Shown here: in pieces, positions 20,345 through 31,843 of the stretch
Layout of the letters: every line of letters starts with the position of its first letter
Position numbering within the stretch: the first letter of the stretch is position 1
NCBI RefSeq assembly: GCF_001665625.1
Contig: NZ_LZSY01000107.1
Coordinates: 24,431-88,430 of the forward strand
Source: Mycolicibacterium peregrinum
GTDB lineage: Bacteria; Actinomycetota; Actinomycetes; Mycobacteriales; Mycobacteriaceae
Reading direction: 5' to 3'
Length of the DNA: 64,000 nt
The notes under the pieces: generated by a model
What the model was told of the DNA's origin: nothing
What the model saw: only the letters and a program-made list of their open reading frames with translations
Database searches by the model: none
Program-made: the position numbers and the translations under genes

Positions 20345-21568
20345 CTAGCCGATCCCTGGGAACAGGTTTTTCACCTGCTGAGCGGCGTTGTCGATGTTGG
20401 CCTGATCGGTGGGGCTGAGTTTGACGTCTTTCACAGCCTTGTCGATGTTGGCCTGATCGGTGGGGCTCACCTTGATGCCCTGCACGGCCTTGTCGATGTT
20501 CTCCTGGTCGGTGCGGCTCAGCTTGATCGTGGGCTGCGACACGGGAGCCGGCTGTGGCGGCAGTTCCGACAGACCGGTGCCGGCCTGCCGCAGCCACTCC
20601 TCGACGTTGGCCCGGGCCACGGGATCGATACCGGTAGCCGGTGCACCCGGGTAGTCGTTACGGGAGTATCCGGCGTCCACCATGGGACGAACCACGCCGT
20701 CGAGCTGGTCGACCAGCTCGTTGGGAACTCCGAGATCGCGAAGCGGCCTGGTCAGGGGCAGGAGTTGGGTCGGCAGGAAATACGCCGTCTGCGTGGCTCC
20801 CTTGGAGTTGACCGTGACGAAGATGTTCTGCGGCGGCACGTCCTCACGGGTGGAGTACGACGTCTCGGTGTGCAGATACTCCAGCGCGACAAGCGAATTC
20901 GCGAGCGCCAGGAAGTTGTCCGGCCGATCGGGGAAGTCGGCGATGAAATCGTATTCACCCACGACCAGGGTGGTGTCGTACTGGCTCTCCACCGGACCGC
21001 GCACCGTGTAGTCGATCAGCGGCACGTACGTTCCCGGCGTCAGCGATGACAGGACCGAATGGCTGAAGGGTGTCACCGACTGCGGGGGCCCGAACAATGT
21101 GAAGGACACGCCTTCTGGGGCGCGCGCACCGGGATCCTGCGACAGGCGCGCCAGCGCCTCGCTGAGCACCAGCGCGCCCTCGGAGTTGCCGACCACCACG
21201 GTCTGGCCGGGAGTGTTCTGCAGCGCGGTCTTCAGGTTGCGCGCACCGATGTCCACCGAGTCGCCCACGCTGTCGGTCGAGATGTCGTTGCCGGGCCACA
21301 ACTTGTCCGGCAGCCGGCCGTACACCATCCCGGCGGGATACTCGACGATGCGCCGGTTCGCATTCGGGTAGTAACCGCGGCCCACCTTGTTGGTGATCTG
21401 GTCCCACGGAATGCCGGGGCCGCGGGCGCCGCCGAAGATCAGCGCGTTCTCGGCGGACGCGGTTCCGGCGCCGAACACCGTTCCCGCGGCGACGAGGCCG
21501 ACGGCGAAGGTTCCGGCCAGCAGGCCTTGCGGCACGCGGCGCCGACGTCCTCCGTTGACTCCAGGCAT
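20345..21568 (-). CDS. Secreted PE-PPE-domain acyltransferase/hydrolase (Chp2-like)
   Basis: A 407-residue protein with an N-terminal membrane/signal segment at about 12-39 (LLAGTFAVGLVAAGTVFG, cleavage near TASA). An alpha/beta-hydrolase PE-PPE domain follows, with nucleophile motif GNSEG (Ser129). In M. tuberculosis Chp2 and in trehalose polyphleate loci such proteins move acyl chains onto trehalose lipids outside the membrane; that role is inferred here. Residues 349-399 are three tandem 17-residue repeats of the form K-L/V-S-x-TDQxNID, unusual for the family. ATG at 21568 has AAGGGAG upstream. An alternative ATG at 21610 overlaps the preceding gene. Confidence 0.85.
   Translation of the reverse strand: MPGVNGGRRRRVPQGLLAGTFAVGLVAAGTVFGAGTASAENALIFGGARGPGIPWDQITNKVGRGYYPNANRRIVEYPAGMVYGRLPDKLWPGNDISTDSVGDSVDIGARNLKTALQNTPGQTVVVGNSEGALVLSEALARLSQDPGARAPEGVSFTLFGPPQSVTPFSHSVLSSLTPGTYVPLIDYTVRGPVESQYDTTLVVGEYDFIADFPDRPDNFLALANSLVALEYLHTETSYSTREDVPPQNIFVTVNSKGATQTAYFLPTQLLPLTRPLRDLGVPNELVDQLDGVVRPMVDAGYSRNDYPGAPATGIDPVARANVEEWLRQAGTGLSELPPQPAPVSQPTIKLSRTDQENIDKAVQGIKVSPTDQANIDKAVKDVKLSPTDQANIDNAAQQVKNLFPGIG
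20372..20524 (-). repeat. Three tandem 51-bp coding repeats
   Basis: Three in-frame 51-base units encode 17-residue repeats (KLSRTDQENIDKAVQGI and two variants) at the C-terminus of the PE-PPE-domain protein. The two 3' units are most alike. Confidence 0.85.
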
Positions 21569-21618
21569 CCTGCCGTCTCCCTTCTGAGCACCGCCCGTCG
21601 GCGGTGTCATGCTGCCGC

Positions 21619-22323
21619 TCAAATCCCCAGCAGACCGATCGTGATGAACAAAGCACCTGCCGCAGTGAGGATCATCGCTACGTCGCGCCGCGTGCACGAA
21701 CGGATCCAGGTGTGCACGCGGGTCATCCACACCAGCGTACGTTGCGGCGCAATCAGGTAACTCAGGAGTGGGATCTCCACGAGTGCAAATGCCACCAGGT
21801 TGAAGGCGATCACCGCACCAACCTGTGTGCCGGGTGCGACACCGGAGGCGTGTATGACGGCCAGTGCCGCCAGGTAGTCGACCGACGGCAGCGCGATACC
21901 CAGCCCGCTGACGCCGGCCATCCACAGCGAATTGCCTTGCATGACCGCACGTATCCGGTCTCGCAGACCGACACGCGGCGCCGCCACTGCCACCTGGCCG
22001 GAGCCGGATTCCTCAGGCGCCGGCTCCGCCTTTTGCGTCCGCCGCGAGCCCACGTTGGCGGCGACCAACACGGCGGCGACCAAGGCGAGGATGCCGATCC
22101 CGATCTGCATCCTGGGCACGGTGAGCGTGCCTGCGGCCAGCGGTGCGGCGTCGAGGACCAGCAACGCCGTCCCGCCGACCACCAGGCCCATGAGGAACCC
22201 ACCGCACAGGAACGCCAGCAACTGATGCACCGGCCGGGGACGGTTCAGCATCAACACGGTCAGCCCGATCCGTACGGGTTCGAGGCTGACCGCGATGGCC
22301 ATCAGCAAAAGGGTTGCCCACAT
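21619..22323 (-). CDS. Gap/Sap-like integral membrane protein
   Basis: A 234-residue protein with about six hydrophobic segments, beginning MWATLLLMAIAVSLEPVRIG. A charged linker near residues 95-120 separates two halves. This is the GAP family: Gap is needed for surface transport of glycopeptidolipids in M. smegmatis and Sap for sulfolipid export in M. tuberculosis. The position within a Pks-PapA-FadD operon supports an export-accessory role for the acylated lipid made here. It is 30 bases after fadD and 50 before the PE-PPE gene. Confidence 0.82.
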   Translation of the reverse strand: MWATLLLMAIAVSLEPVRIGLTVLMLNRPRPVHQLLAFLCGGFLMGLVVGGTALLVLDAAPLAAGTLTVPRMQIGIGILALVAAVLVAANVGSRRTQKAEPAPEESGSGQVAVAAPRVGLRDRIRAVMQGNSLWMAGVSGLGIALPSVDYLAALAVIHASGVAPGTQVGAVIAFNLVAFALVEIPLLSYLIAPQRTLVWMTRVHTWIRSCTRRDVAMILTAAGALFITIGLLGI

Positions 22324-22353
22324 GGTGGTTTCAGCGCTTCGGTTCAGCCCCGA

Positions 22354-24078
22354 TCAGGCGTCCAACCTCGCAAATTCCTGCCGCCGGTACAGCTCTGCAC
22401 TCGCCTGACGACGGACCTTGCCGCTGGTGGTGATCGGGAGCGAGCCGGGGGCCACGAGTGCCAGGTCGGCGGGGTTGAGTCCGTGCGCCGTCGAGATGGC
22501 GGAGATCACTTCGCGTTTCATCAACGTGAGACGCTCAGACAGGTCCTCCGGGCTTTCGTCGGAACGCTTCTTGACCTCGATGACGGCGACCAGCTTCTCT
22601 TCCTCTTCATGGTTCACCGCAATCGCAGCGACGCGCCCACGGGAGATCGCCGAGACCGTGGCCTCGATGTCGTCCGGGTAGTGGTTGCGCCCGCGGACGA
22701 TCAGGAGATCCTTGACCCGTCCGATGATGAACAACTCGCCTTCGGAGATGAAGCCCAGATCGCCGGTCCGCAGCCATGTTCCGCCGGGGACGCCGTCGAC
22801 GGTCGCGCCGAAGGTCTCCTGCGTCTCGGCGGGCCGGTTCCAGTATCCGGCCGCGATGTTCTCGCCCTGCGCCCAGATCTCACCGATCATCCCGGCGGGC
22901 ATCTCGGTGTGGGACTCCGTATCGACGATCCGTACGGCGGGGCTCTGTGGTGTCCCGTAGCTGATCAGCGCGGTTCCGCTGGCACACCGCTCGGCGTGCC
23001 CGGCGGCCAGTTTCTCGGGCTCGAAGTGGGCCACCACCGGCGGCTTGCCCGGCTCGCGCGTCGCGACGTACAGCGTGGCCTCGGCCAGGCCGTAGGACGG
23101 ACGAATCACCTTGCCCTGCAGATTGAATGCGGCGAACCGCTTGGTGAAGCGTTCGACGGTCGCATGGTGAACACGCTCGGCGCCGCTGATGATGCTCAGC
23201 ACGTTGCCCAGGTCACAACCCGCCATATCGTCATCGGTGGTCTTGGCCGAAGCCAGGTCGAAGGCGAAGTTGGGTCCCGCGGTCAGGCCAGTGGTCACGC
23301 TGCCGAGCTGCTGCATCCAGCGTGCCGGACGGGCCAGGAACGCCAACGGACTCATCATCACCGTGCGCCATCCACCCAGGATCGGCGCCACGATGCCCGC
23401 CATCATCCCCATGTCGTGGTACAGCGGCAGCCACGTCACGACGGTCGTGTCGGCCGGTGGCACGCGGTTGTAGTCCGGATAGAAGCTGGCCATCATCTGC
23501 TCGAAGTTGGCCGTCAGGTTGCGGTTCGAGACCATCACGCCCGCGGGAGTCCGCGTCGAGCCCGACGTGTACTGAAGGTACGCGGTCTCGGGGGCGGCTT
23601 CGCGCCTCAGCCGTACCGCCTTGCGGGAATCCAGGTCGAGCGTGTCGACCTCGAGCACGACGGGTGCCGGGTTGCCGTCCTGGGCCACCGCATACGGGGT
23701 CACCGTCGCGGAAATCGCGGACGTGGTGAGGATGACGGTGGGCGCCGCGTCACGCAGGACCGCGGTGACCCGCTCGTCGTGGGCGCCGATCATCGGCGTC
23801 GACAGCGGGACGCAGACCACCCCGGCTTCCAGTGAAGCCAGGAACGCGACGATGTAGTCGAGGCTCTGCGGTGCCAGCACCACCGCGCGGTCCCCCGCTG
23901 CGGCGTGGGTCTGCAGTTCCCCCGCCAGATTCCGGATGCGTCGGTAGAGCTGACCCCAGGTCAGGGTCTCCTCAACGCCATCCCAGTCGCGTTCGTAATC
24001 GACGAAGGTGTAGGCGATGTCATTGGGCTGCATGCTCGCCCGCTCACGCAACACGCCGTTGAGTGTTGACTCAGCCAT
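22354..24078 (-). CDS. Fatty-acyl-AMP ligase, FadD family (FAAL)
   Basis: A 574-residue adenylate-forming enzyme that activates a fatty acid as acyl-AMP and loads it onto the adjacent polyketide synthase. Visible motifs are YTSGSTRTPAGVMVSN (phosphate-binding loop, about residue 170), SYGLAEATLYVA, the LRTGDLGFI motif and VKDLLIVRGRNHYPDDIE near residue 465. Length and motifs fit the FAAL subgroup (FadD21/23/24 type). ATG at 24078 has AGGAAGG eight bases upstream. It is 36 bases downstream of papA in the same operon. Confidence 0.92.
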   Translation of the reverse strand: MAESTLNGVLRERASMQPNDIAYTFVDYERDWDGVEETLTWGQLYRRIRNLAGELQTHAAAGDRAVVLAPQSLDYIVAFLASLEAGVVCVPLSTPMIGAHDERVTAVLRDAAPTVILTTSAISATVTPYAVAQDGNPAPVVLEVDTLDLDSRKAVRLRREAAPETAYLQYTSGSTRTPAGVMVSNRNLTANFEQMMASFYPDYNRVPPADTTVVTWLPLYHDMGMMAGIVAPILGGWRTVMMSPLAFLARPARWMQQLGSVTTGLTAGPNFAFDLASAKTTDDDMAGCDLGNVLSIISGAERVHHATVERFTKRFAAFNLQGKVIRPSYGLAEATLYVATREPGKPPVVAHFEPEKLAAGHAERCASGTALISYGTPQSPAVRIVDTESHTEMPAGMIGEIWAQGENIAAGYWNRPAETQETFGATVDGVPGGTWLRTGDLGFISEGELFIIGRVKDLLIVRGRNHYPDDIEATVSAISRGRVAAIAVNHEEEEKLVAVIEVKKRSDESPEDLSERLTLMKREVISAISTAHGLNPADLALVAPGSLPITTSGKVRRQASAELYRRQEFARLDA

Positions 24079-24114
24079 CGAGTGTGCCTTCCTGTTCTGA
24101 CTTCATTCCGCGGC

Positions 24115-25530
24115 TCACCTGCGCGACCCTGCGCTGAGGTTTTCCAGCACCCGTGCACACGTCGACTTCAGCACCTTGACGTACCTGCCGACCGATTCAT
24201 GTGCCTCGGGATTGTTCGGATAGACCACCGAGACCGCCGTGCGGTCCTTCAATCGCACCAGGAACACCGTCATCTGGTACGAGTACACGCCGTCACTGAA
24301 CATGCCGATCCGCATCGATTCCAGCTCGGTGGTGAGCAGCACCGACAACGGGGCCGCCCCGGCATCCAGGAAGTTGATCACCTGGAAATTCGGCCTCGGC
24401 CAATCCAATTCGGGTCGCAGCTCGAGCACCCGGTAGAACGGGACATCGACGAGCTGATGTCCGGCGTCGAAGGATTGCTGTGCCGCAACGGCCGACTCGG
24501 CAAAGGACCTACCCGCGATCGGGACGGTGATCGGGACCAGCCCGGTGAACCAGCCCATCGTCATCAGGTCGGCGGTGGTCTTGCGGGTATCGCTCGGTGT
24601 CAGCCCGTAGTAGGTATCCGCTCCGGTCAGTTCATGCTCGGCCATCCCGGTGCAGGCGAGCATGCCACCGATGAAGCGGGCCCCTGCTGCGACGCATGCC
24701 GATTCGAAACTGGCCGTCTGCTCCTCGTCCATGAGGGTCTCGACCCACATCTCCGCTCCACACGGCTCGAGCGGATCGCCCAGGGGCAGTGGGAAGTCCG
24801 GCAGACTGCCCTTGTTGCTGGTCGCGAAGTCGGCCCACGCCTTGACTTCCGGCGAATCCGGCGTCAAAGCACCGAGCAGTTCCTTCTGACGCATGCAGAA
24901 GGCGTCGTAACTGCCCGCCTCCGGAAGTGCCAGGGGCGCGCCACCACTGACGAGGGTGGTGTACATCGCGTGGAACTCCATGAGCGTGACACCTGCGAAC
25001 GTCGCGTCCATGTGCAGGTGGTCGATGCTCACGTAGATCGTGAATCGATCCGGGTACTGGACGATGCCATAGGTGAAGCAGTCCCAGTGCAGCGGATCCG
25101 GCGTCGACAGCGTCAGCTGACGCAGTTCCTCCGACGTGAGATCGCCGTGCCGGGTGGGCACGAACTTGATGTCGGCCGGATTGGGCATCGTGTGCCGCAC
25201 GATGTCGTGGACATCGTGGTACTCGAACCAGCTACGGAACGTGTCATGCCTGCGCACATGGGCATTGACCACGTAGGTCATCGCCCTGATGTCGCATTGC
25301 CCTGGAATGTCACACGTCACGATCACCAGACGGGAGTAGTCCAGGCCTTTGGCTCGCTGATCGACGAACCCGCGCAGGTGCTGGGCCTGCATGTAGCTGA
25401 CCGGCACGTCACTGACGGGCGCTTCAGCCGCCTTGGCGCACGAGGCCGGCGAGGCTCGCCAGGAAACGGCAGAACCGGGCGGTGCGTCCCACTCTTCGAC
25501 CGAACCGATCGAAACGGACCCTAACTGCAA
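24115..25530 (-). CDS. Polyketide-associated acyltransferase, PapA family
   Basis: A 471-residue condensation-fold acyltransferase. The catalytic motif is HLHMD at residues 171-175 (H171, D175), and YGLTPSDTR occupies the position of the second conserved DFGWG-type motif. PapA enzymes transfer acyl chains from FadD or Pks partners onto trehalose. Adjacency to a Mas-type synthase and a FAAL points to trehalose acylation (PapA3/PapA4 type). The start is TTG at 25530, supported by AGGAG five bases upstream. It lies 34 bases after the synthase gene. Confidence 0.92.
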   Translation of the reverse strand: MQLGSVSIGSVEEWDAPPGSAVSWRASPASCAKAAEAPVSDVPVSYMQAQHLRGFVDQRAKGLDYSRLVIVTCDIPGQCDIRAMTYVVNAHVRRHDTFRSWFEYHDVHDIVRHTMPNPADIKFVPTRHGDLTSEELRQLTLSTPDPLHWDCFTYGIVQYPDRFTIYVSIDHLHMDATFAGVTLMEFHAMYTTLVSGGAPLALPEAGSYDAFCMRQKELLGALTPDSPEVKAWADFATSNKGSLPDFPLPLGDPLEPCGAEMWVETLMDEEQTASFESACVAAGARFIGGMLACTGMAEHELTGADTYYGLTPSDTRKTTADLMTMGWFTGLVPITVPIAGRSFAESAVAAQQSFDAGHQLVDVPFYRVLELRPELDWPRPNFQVINFLDAGAAPLSVLLTTELESMRIGMFSDGVYSYQMTVFLVRLKDRTAVSVVYPNNPEAHESVGRYVKVLKSTCARVLENLSAGSRR

Positions 25531-25564
25531 CGTGACTCCTCTATAAACTCAACCGAATTCGGCA

Positions 25565-28500
25565 TCACGCCGTCGGTGTCAGCTCCGTGTCGGCATTGGC
25601 GACCAACTTCTCGCACAACTTGTCGGCGAGCCCGCGGACGGTGGTGATGTCCGCCGGGCTGATCCGCACCCCGGTTTCGGTCTCGATCCTGGTCCGCACC
25701 TCGAGGTTGCCCAGTGAGTCGATACCGTATTCGGCCAGCGGACGATCCGGGTCGATCGAACGACGCAGCAGCACGCTGATCTGGTCGGAGACCAGCCGGC
25801 GCAACCGCGAAGGCCATTCGTCCTGCGGACTGGCATACAACTCGGTGAGGAACCCGCTGGCATCGGAATCCCCGGAACTCGCGGGACGGAACGACTCGGC
25901 GAACGGGACCCGCTTGGCGAAGTCGGCGAGCCAGGACACCCCCACGATCGGCGTATAGCCGGCGTAGCCACGGTTGTGCCGCAACATCGTCTCGAACGCG
26001 TGGGCACCTTCGTCGGGCGCGATCGCCGAATCGGAGGCTTCGGCAAAACCGGCACCCTTGCCGATCTCGGTCCACGCACCCCACGCGATGGCGCTCGACG
26101 GCAGTCCCGCGTTTCGCCGCCACTGGGTGAATCCGTCCAACCAGCTGTTGGCAGCGGCGTACGCACCCTGCCCCGGTGAGCCCACCAGGGCGGCTGCCGA
26201 CGAGAAGCAGCAGAACCAGTCCAGCGACTCCGACCGCGTCGCATCGTGAAGGTTCCACGCGCCCACAGCTTTTGGTGTCCAATCTCGGGCCACCAGGTCA
26301 TCGGTGATGTTGGTCAGCGTGGCGTCTTCGACGACCGCTGCCGCGTGCAGGACACCACGCAGTGCCAGCCCGGTGGCGGTCGCCGCCGACACCAGCGCCG
26401 CGGCAGTGGCGGGATCGGCGATGTCACCGGTGACCACCTCCACCTCGGTACCGAGGCCGCGGATCCGGTCGAGCTCGACGAGTGCTTCGGCGGACGGCTG
26501 GGACCTCGCGTTGAGCACGATCCGGCCGCAACCAGCCGAGGCCATCTTCTCGGCGAGGAACCGTCCGAGGCCGCCGAGGCCGCCGGTGATGACATAAGCC
26601 CCGTCGGCGCGGAACACCGGTGCGTGCTCGGGCGGCACCACCGCCGTATCCGAGCCCGACTCCGGGATCTTCACGACGAGCTTGCCGGTGTGCCCGGCCG
26701 CATCCATCAGTTCCAACGCCGCGGCCCATCCGGTCAGCGGATAGGTGCTGATCTCCGGCAGCGGTAGCGCGCCTTCGGCGAGCTTGCCGAACACCGTCTG
26801 CAGCAGTCGGCGGACGACGTCGGGTCGACGCTGGCTCAGCGACGACAGATCGACCGCGTGGAACGACAGGCCCTCTCGGATCATCGCCGGCGTAAGGGTG
26901 GCGTCACCGCGAAGGTCAGCGACTCCGGTCTCGACGAACCGGCCGCCGAAGGCGAGCAGTTCCAGTCCGGCGCGCTGCCCTGACCCGGTCAGCGAATTGA
27001 GCACGACGTCCACACCGTATCCGTTGGTATCGCGGCGGATCTCATCGGCGAAGCTCAGCGTGCGCGAGTCGTAGACATACTTGATGCCCATGTCGCGCAA
27101 CAGTTGCCGACGCTCGGGACTGCCCGCGGTGGCGAACACCTCGGCTCCGCACTCGCGTGCGATGGCTATGGCTGCCAGGCCGAGGCCTCCGGTTGCCGAA
27201 TGGATCAGCACCTTGTCCTGTGCCGATATCCTCGCCAGCTCCCGCAGCGCGTACCACGCGGTGGCATGCGCGGTGGGCACCGCGGCGGCACTGTCCACCG
27301 CCAGCTCATCTGGCAGCGCGACGGCCAGGTCGGACGCGCACGTGACGAACGTGCCCCAGCAACCGGTCGCCGCAACCCCGGCCACCCGATCGCCGACCTT
27401 GTGGTCGGTGACGTCGGGTCCGACGGCCGTGACGACGCCGGCGAAATCGCGGCCCAGCGCTGCGGACTGCTCGGCGAGACCGGGATACCGGCCCGACGCC
27501 GCCAGAACATCGACGAAATTCAGGCTCGACGCGCTGACCCTCACCTCGATGCAGCCGCTCTCGGGGGCCGACCGCTCAAAGGTGGTCAGCTCCAGCGAAC
27601 CGAAGTCACCTGGGGTCCGGATGCTCAGGCGCACCGCATCGGTGGACAGGTCCACGGTGGTGGACAGCCGCTCGTCGGCAGCCAACGGGCTGGCCCCCAA
27701 CCGTGCGGTGTACCACTGACCGTCGCGCCAGGCGGTCTCGTCCTCGGGACTGCCGGCGAGCAGTTGGCGGGCAATGTCCTTGGGATCGGTGCGCTCGTCC
27801 ACGTCGATCTGCGTCGCGTGCAGTTGCGGCTGCTCGTTTCCGATCACCCGGACCAGTCCGCGCAGTCCGAGCTGGTCGAGGTTGAGCGCATCGCCGGGCA
27901 GCACCGACTGCGCGCCACGTGTGACGAGGTGCAGGCGCGGAGCCTGATCGTCGACGTCGATCAGTTCGCGCACGATGTGAACCACGCGCTGGACCAGCCC
28001 CAGGCCCCGGGACGCCGACTCCCGGTCCCCCGTTGCCGCTGCGCCGGCCAGGACCAGGACGACGTCACTGTAGGTCTCGGCACCGAGGTGTTTGCGCAGC
28101 GATTCGGCGTTGGCGGTTTGGTTCGCCCCTTCGGGCCAGACCACTGTGGACACGTCACCGAGGTCGGGTTCCAGCGCGTCGGCCAACTCCGTGGTCAGCA
28201 GATCCGAACCGTCGGACGTGATCAACAACCACTTGCCCGTCCCGGATGTCCGGGCCTCCGGCAGTTCCTGCTCGTGCCACTCGACGGCGAGCAGGCGCTC
28301 GTTGAAGATGCGTTCCCGCTGACCGCTTTCGGTCATGCCGGTGCCCAGCCGCAGACCACGAACGGCGAGCAGGACCTCACCGTCCTCGTCGAGCAGATCG
28401 AGATCGGCTTCCACGCTGGTGGCGTCGGCGTTGGTGACCTGCAGCAGGCAGTAGTGCGCCGAACGGGTCGACCCGGACGCACGCAGGCTCCGCACGCCCA

Positions 28501-31500
28501 GTGGGAGCAGCAGACCGCCCGGGTCCTCGCCTTCGGCGTACGCCGCCACCGACTGGAAGCACACGTCGAGCAAGGCCGGGTGGATCTGGTAGGCGCCCTG
28601 CTGGGACCGGATTGCGCTGGGCAGTGCGACCTCGGCCAGCACACTGGTGACGGGACCGTCGGCGGTGAATGCCGCCGCCAGGCCGGAGAACGCCGGCCCG
28701 TACTGAATACCTTTGTCCCCGAACCATTTACGCAGCGCATCGCCCTCGACACGGCGAGGGTGGGCCGCTTTGAGTTCGGTCAGATCGAGTCGGGTCGGCG
28801 CCTCCGAGGGCTCCGCCTCGGCGATCACCGCCGCGGCACGCCGGATCTGTTCGCCATCCCCGGCCGTCTCGACCAGGAACTGCACTGCCCCCTCGGGGGT
28901 CACCTTCGCCTCGGCCGAGACCACGGTCTCGGCGTCGAGCAGCAGCATCTGCTCGAAGGTGATGTCGCGTACCTCGCAGGCATCGCCCAGCAGCGAGCGA
29001 CCGGCGACCAACGCCATCTCGCAGTACGCGGCGCCCGGAAGTGCGGCCACGTTGTGGACCTGATGGTCGGCCAGCCACGGCTGAGCGTCGACACCGACAT
29101 CGGCCTGCCAGACATGACGCTCGGGGTCTTCGGGAAGTACGACGTGCGCACCCAACAGCGGATGGACGCTGAGCAGATGTCCGCCCCCGGGAACGTGCTC
29201 GCGAGCGTCCCGGCTGACGGTCAGCGGCAGACGAGTCCAGGTGGGCAGAGGTGCGTCGGCGAGGGTGCCCGCCGGGTACAGCGTCCCGAAATCGACTGCA
29301 GCGCCCGCGCTGTGCAGGTCGCCCACGTACTGCAGCAGACCGGTGGGCATCTCGGTCTCACGCCGCATGCTCGGCAGTGCCGCGATGTTGATGTCCAGGC
29401 TGCGGGCGACCTGCTGGGCCGGGTGAACCAGCAGCGGGTGCGGAGAAAGCTCACCGAACACGCGGTAGCCGTCCTCGAGGGCGGCCTGCACCGCAGCCGA
29501 GAACCGCACGGCGTGGCGCAGATTGTCGACCCAGTAGTCGGCGTCGGTGTAGGGCTCGTCGCGGGGGTCGTACGACGTCGACGAGTAGTACGGAACCGTC
29601 GGCGTGAGCGGGGTCAGGTCACTGAGCACCTCGGCGAGTTCGTCGAGGATCGGATCGACCTGCGGCGAATGCGACGCGACGTCGACGGCGACCTCGCGCG
29701 CCATGATGTCCCGCTGTTCCCAATCGGCGACGAGTTCCCGAATGCGTTCGGTGGTTCCGCCGACGACGGTGGACTTCGGCGAGGCGATCACCGAGATCAC
29801 CACGTCGGTGATGCCTCGCGCGGCGAGCTCGGACAGCACATGTTGCGCCGGCAGTTCGACCGAGGCCATGGCACCCGAGCCCGAGATCCGGGTCATCAGG
29901 GTCGACCGCCGGCAGATCACCCGCACGGCATCCTGTAGCGACAACGCCCCCGCGACCACGGCGGCTGCGGCTTCGCCCATCGAGTGGCCGATCACCGCTC
30001 CGGGTTGCACTCCCCTGGACTTCAGTGCGGCAGCGAGCGCGACCTGCATCGCGAATATCGTCGGCTGCACCCGGTTGATGCCCTGGACGGGCTCCGAATC
30101 CGAAATTGCCTCGGTCACCGAGAAACCCGACTCCGCGGCGATGAGGGGTTCCAGTTCGGCGATGGCCGCCGCGAAGGCAGGCTCGGTGGCAAGAAGTTGC
30201 GCACCCATCCCCGCCCACTGCGAACCCTGGCCGGAGAACAACCACACCGGTCCGCGCTCGCCGGTTCCGACGGCCGGCTCGTAGACCGCGTCGCCCTCGG
30301 CGACCTCCCGCAGCGCTGCCCCGAGTTCCTCTGCGGTCGCCGCCGTCACCGTCGTGCGGAACGGCCGGTGAGCGCGGCGCCTCGTCAGCGTGTACGCCAG
30401 ATCCGGCAGCGGCTGGTCGCCGGCCTCGTGGATCAGCCAGTTGGCCAACCGGCCTGCGGTCCGCCGCAACTCGTCGGCCGAGGTGGACGACACCGGGAAC
30501 ATCATCGGCTCGCCGTCACCGCCCGACGCACCGGCGGGCTCGGACCCGGCTGCGGGCGCCTGCTCGAGCACCGCGTGCACATTGGTACCGGACAACCCGT
30601 AGGACGACACGGCCGCGCGACGCGGGTGTTCCCCGGCGACCGGCCACGGCATCAGTTCGGTCGGGACGACCAGTGAGCTGTTGAGCCGGGCCATCGCCTC
30701 GGGCAACTCGGTGAAATGCAGGTTGGCCGGAACGGCGCCGTGCTCCAAGGCGAGTACGGCCTTGATCAGACCGATCGCTCCGGACGCCGACTGGGCGTGC
30801 CCGATGTTGGTCTTCACCGACCCGAGTGCGCACGGGCCGTCCGTGCCGTACACCGCGGCCAAACTGGCGTACTCGATGGGGTCGCCGACCGGCGTTCCGG
30901 TTCCGTGGGCCTCGATCATGCCGACGGTCACCGGATCGACCGCTCCGGCGGCCAGCGCCGCGCGGTAGACCGCGCTCTGCGACTCCTCCGACGGGGTCGC
31001 GATGTTGATCGTGTGGCCGTCCTGGTTGGCCGCGGTGCCGCGGATCACGGCGAGCACCCGGTCGCCGTCACGCTCGGCATCGGCAAGACGCTTCAACAGC
31101 ACCATGGCGACGCCCTCGCCCGAGACGAACCCGTCGGCGCCGACGTCGAACGCATGGCAGCGGCCCGTGGGCGACAGCATTCCCTGCGCCGAGCCCGCCA
31201 CCATCTTCTTCGGGTCGAGCAGGAGTGAGGCGCCGCCGGCCAGGGCCAGGTCGCTCTCCGATTCGTGCAGGCTCCGGCACGCCATGTGGATGGCCAGCAG
31301 GCCCGATGAGCAGGCCGAGTCGACCGTCAGCGCGGGTCCGTGTACGCCCAGTGCGTAGGCGACACGCCCCGACGCCAGGCTGAAGTTCGTTCCGGCGAAA
31401 CCGTAGGCGCCGTCCAGCGCGTCCGCCTCGGCAGCGACCATCTGATAGTCGTTGTGCGTCATACCGAGGAAGACGCCGGTCAACGATCCGGCGATGTCGC

Positions 31501-31843
31501 CGGGAGCACGACCCGCGTGCTCGAGGGCCTCCCATGACGTCTCGAGCAGGAGTCGGTGCTGCGGGTCGATGGACGGCGCCTCACGCTCCCCGTAACCGAA
31601 GAAGTCCGCGTCGAATCCTGAAACATCGTCGAGGAACGCACCCCACTTGGACACGGAACGACCAGGCACTCCTGGCTCCGGGTCGTAGTATTCGTCCGCG
31701 TCCCAGCGATCCAGGGGAACCTTGGTGACGAGGTCGTCTCGCCGCAGAAGTGCCTGCCAGAACGCGGCCGGTGAGTCGATCCCTCCGGGCAGACGGCAGC
31801 CCATGCCGATTACGGCAATCGGGGTGACTGGTGTCTCGGCCAA
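25565..31843 (-). CDS. Mycocerosic acid synthase-type polyketide synthase (Mas/Pks5-like)
   Basis: A 2,092-residue iterative type I synthase that extends a fatty acyl primer. Domains in order: KS (10-430; Cys178 in VDSACSSG, His313 in EAHGTG, His349 in NIGHA), AT (530-830; Ser621 in GHSMGE), DH (890-1180; His927 in [13 protein letters not shown]), ER (1440-1740; nucleotide loop HSATGGLG near 1545), KR (1745-1950; ITGGLGGLG near 1750, AYAAANSW near 1894) and ACP (phosphopantetheine Ser2043 in GIDSL). Full reduction and VASHS (722-726) in the AT fit methyl-branched, saturated products from methylmalonyl-CoA. The TTG start at 31843 is supported by GAGGTGAG five bases upstream. First gene of a five-gene operon. 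Confidence 0.96.
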   Translation of the reverse strand: MAETPVTPIAVIGMGCRLPGGIDSPAAFWQALLRRDDLVTKVPLDRWDADEYYDPEPGVPGRSVSKWGAFLDDVSGFDADFFGYGEREAPSIDPQHRLLLETSWEALEHAGRAPGDIAGSLTGVFLGMTHNDYQMVAAEADALDGAYGFAGTNFSLASGRVAYALGVHGPALTVDSACSSGLLAIHMACRSLHESESDLALAGGASLLLDPKKMVAGSAQGMLSPTGRCHAFDVGADGFVSGEGVAMVLLKRLADAERDGDRVLAVIRGTAANQDGHTINIATPSEESQSAVYRAALAAGAVDPVTVGMIEAHGTGTPVGDPIEYASLAAVYGTDGPCALGSVKTNIGHAQSASGAIGLIKAVLALEHGAVPANLHFTELPEAMARLNSSLVVPTELMPWPVAGEHPRRAAVSSYGLSGTNVHAVLEQAPAAGSEPAGASGGDGEPMMFPVSSTSADELRRTAGRLANWLIHEAGDQPLPDLAYTLTRRRAHRPFRTTVTAATAEELGAALREVAEGDAVYEPAVGTGERGPVWLFSGQGSQWAGMGAQLLATEPAFAAAIAELEPLIAAESGFSVTEAISDSEPVQGINRVQPTIFAMQVALAAALKSRGVQPGAVIGHSMGEAAAAVVAGALSLQDAVRVICRRSTLMTRISGSGAMASVELPAQHVLSELAARGITDVVISVIASPKSTVVGGTTERIRELVADWEQRDIMAREVAVDVASHSPQVDPILDELAEVLSDLTPLTPTVPYYSSTSYDPRDEPYTDADYWVDNLRHAVRFSAAVQAALEDGYRVFGELSPHPLLVHPAQQVARSLDINIAALPSMRRETEMPTGLLQYVGDLHSAGAAVDFGTLYPAGTLADAPLPTWTRLPLTVSRDAREHVPGGGHLLSVHPLLGAHVVLPEDPERHVWQADVGVDAQPWLADHQVHNVAALPGAAYCEMALVAGRSLLGDACEVRDITFEQMLLLDAETVVSAEAKVTPEGAVQFLVETAGDGEQIRRAAAVIAEAEPSEAPTRLDLTELKAAHPRRVEGDALRKWFGDKGIQYGPAFSGLAAAFTADGPVTSVLAEVALPSAIRSQQGAYQIHPALLDVCFQSVAAYAEGEDPGGLLLPLGVRSLRASGSTRSAHYCLLQVTNADATSVEADLDLLDEDGEVLLAVRGLRLGTGMTESGQRERIFNERLLAVEWHEQELPEARTSGTGKWLLITSDGSDLLTTELADALEPDLGDVSTVVWPEGANQTANAESLRKHLGAETYSDVVLVLAGAAATGDRESASRGLGLVQRVVHIVRELIDVDDQAPRLHLVTRGAQSVLPGDALNLDQLGLRGLVRVIGNEQPQLHATQIDVDERTDPKDIARQLLAGSPEDETAWRDGQWYTARLGASPLAADERLSTTVDLSTDAVRLSIRTPGDFGSLELTTFERSAPESGCIEVRVSASSLNFVDVLAASGRYPGLAEQSAALGRDFAGVVTAVGPDVTDHKVGDRVAGVAATGCWGTFVTCASDLAVALPDELAVDSAAAVPTAHATAWYALRELARISAQDKVLIHSATGGLGLAAIAIARECGAEVFATAGSPERRQLLRDMGIKYVYDSRTLSFADEIRRDTNGYGVDVVLNSLTGSGQRAGLELLAFGGRFVETGVADLRGDATLTPAMIREGLSFHAVDLSSLSQRRPDVVRRLLQTVFGKLAEGALPLPEISTYPLTGWAAALELMDAAGHTGKLVVKIPESGSDTAVVPPEHAPVFRADGAYVITGGLGGLGRFLAEKMASAGCGRIVLNARSQPSAEALVELDRIRGLGTEVEVVTGDIADPATAAALVSAATATGLALRGVLHAAAVVEDATLTNITDDLVARDWTPKAVGAWNLHDATRSESLDWFCCFSSAAALVGSPGQGAYAAANSWLDGFTQWRRNAGLPSSAIAWGAWTEIGKGAGFAEASDSAIAPDEGAHAFETMLRHNRGYAGYTPIVGVSWLADFAKRVPFAESFRPASSGDSDASGFLTELYASPQDEWPSRLRRLVSDQISVLLRRSIDPDRPLAEYGIDSLGNLEVRTRIETETGVRISPADITTVRGLADKLCEKLVANADTELTPTA

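Noticed and set aside
27104..29938. 944-residue open frame on the plus strand
   Set aside because: It lies entirely antisense to the ER-to-AT portion of the polyketide synthase and has no recognisable domain or start signal.
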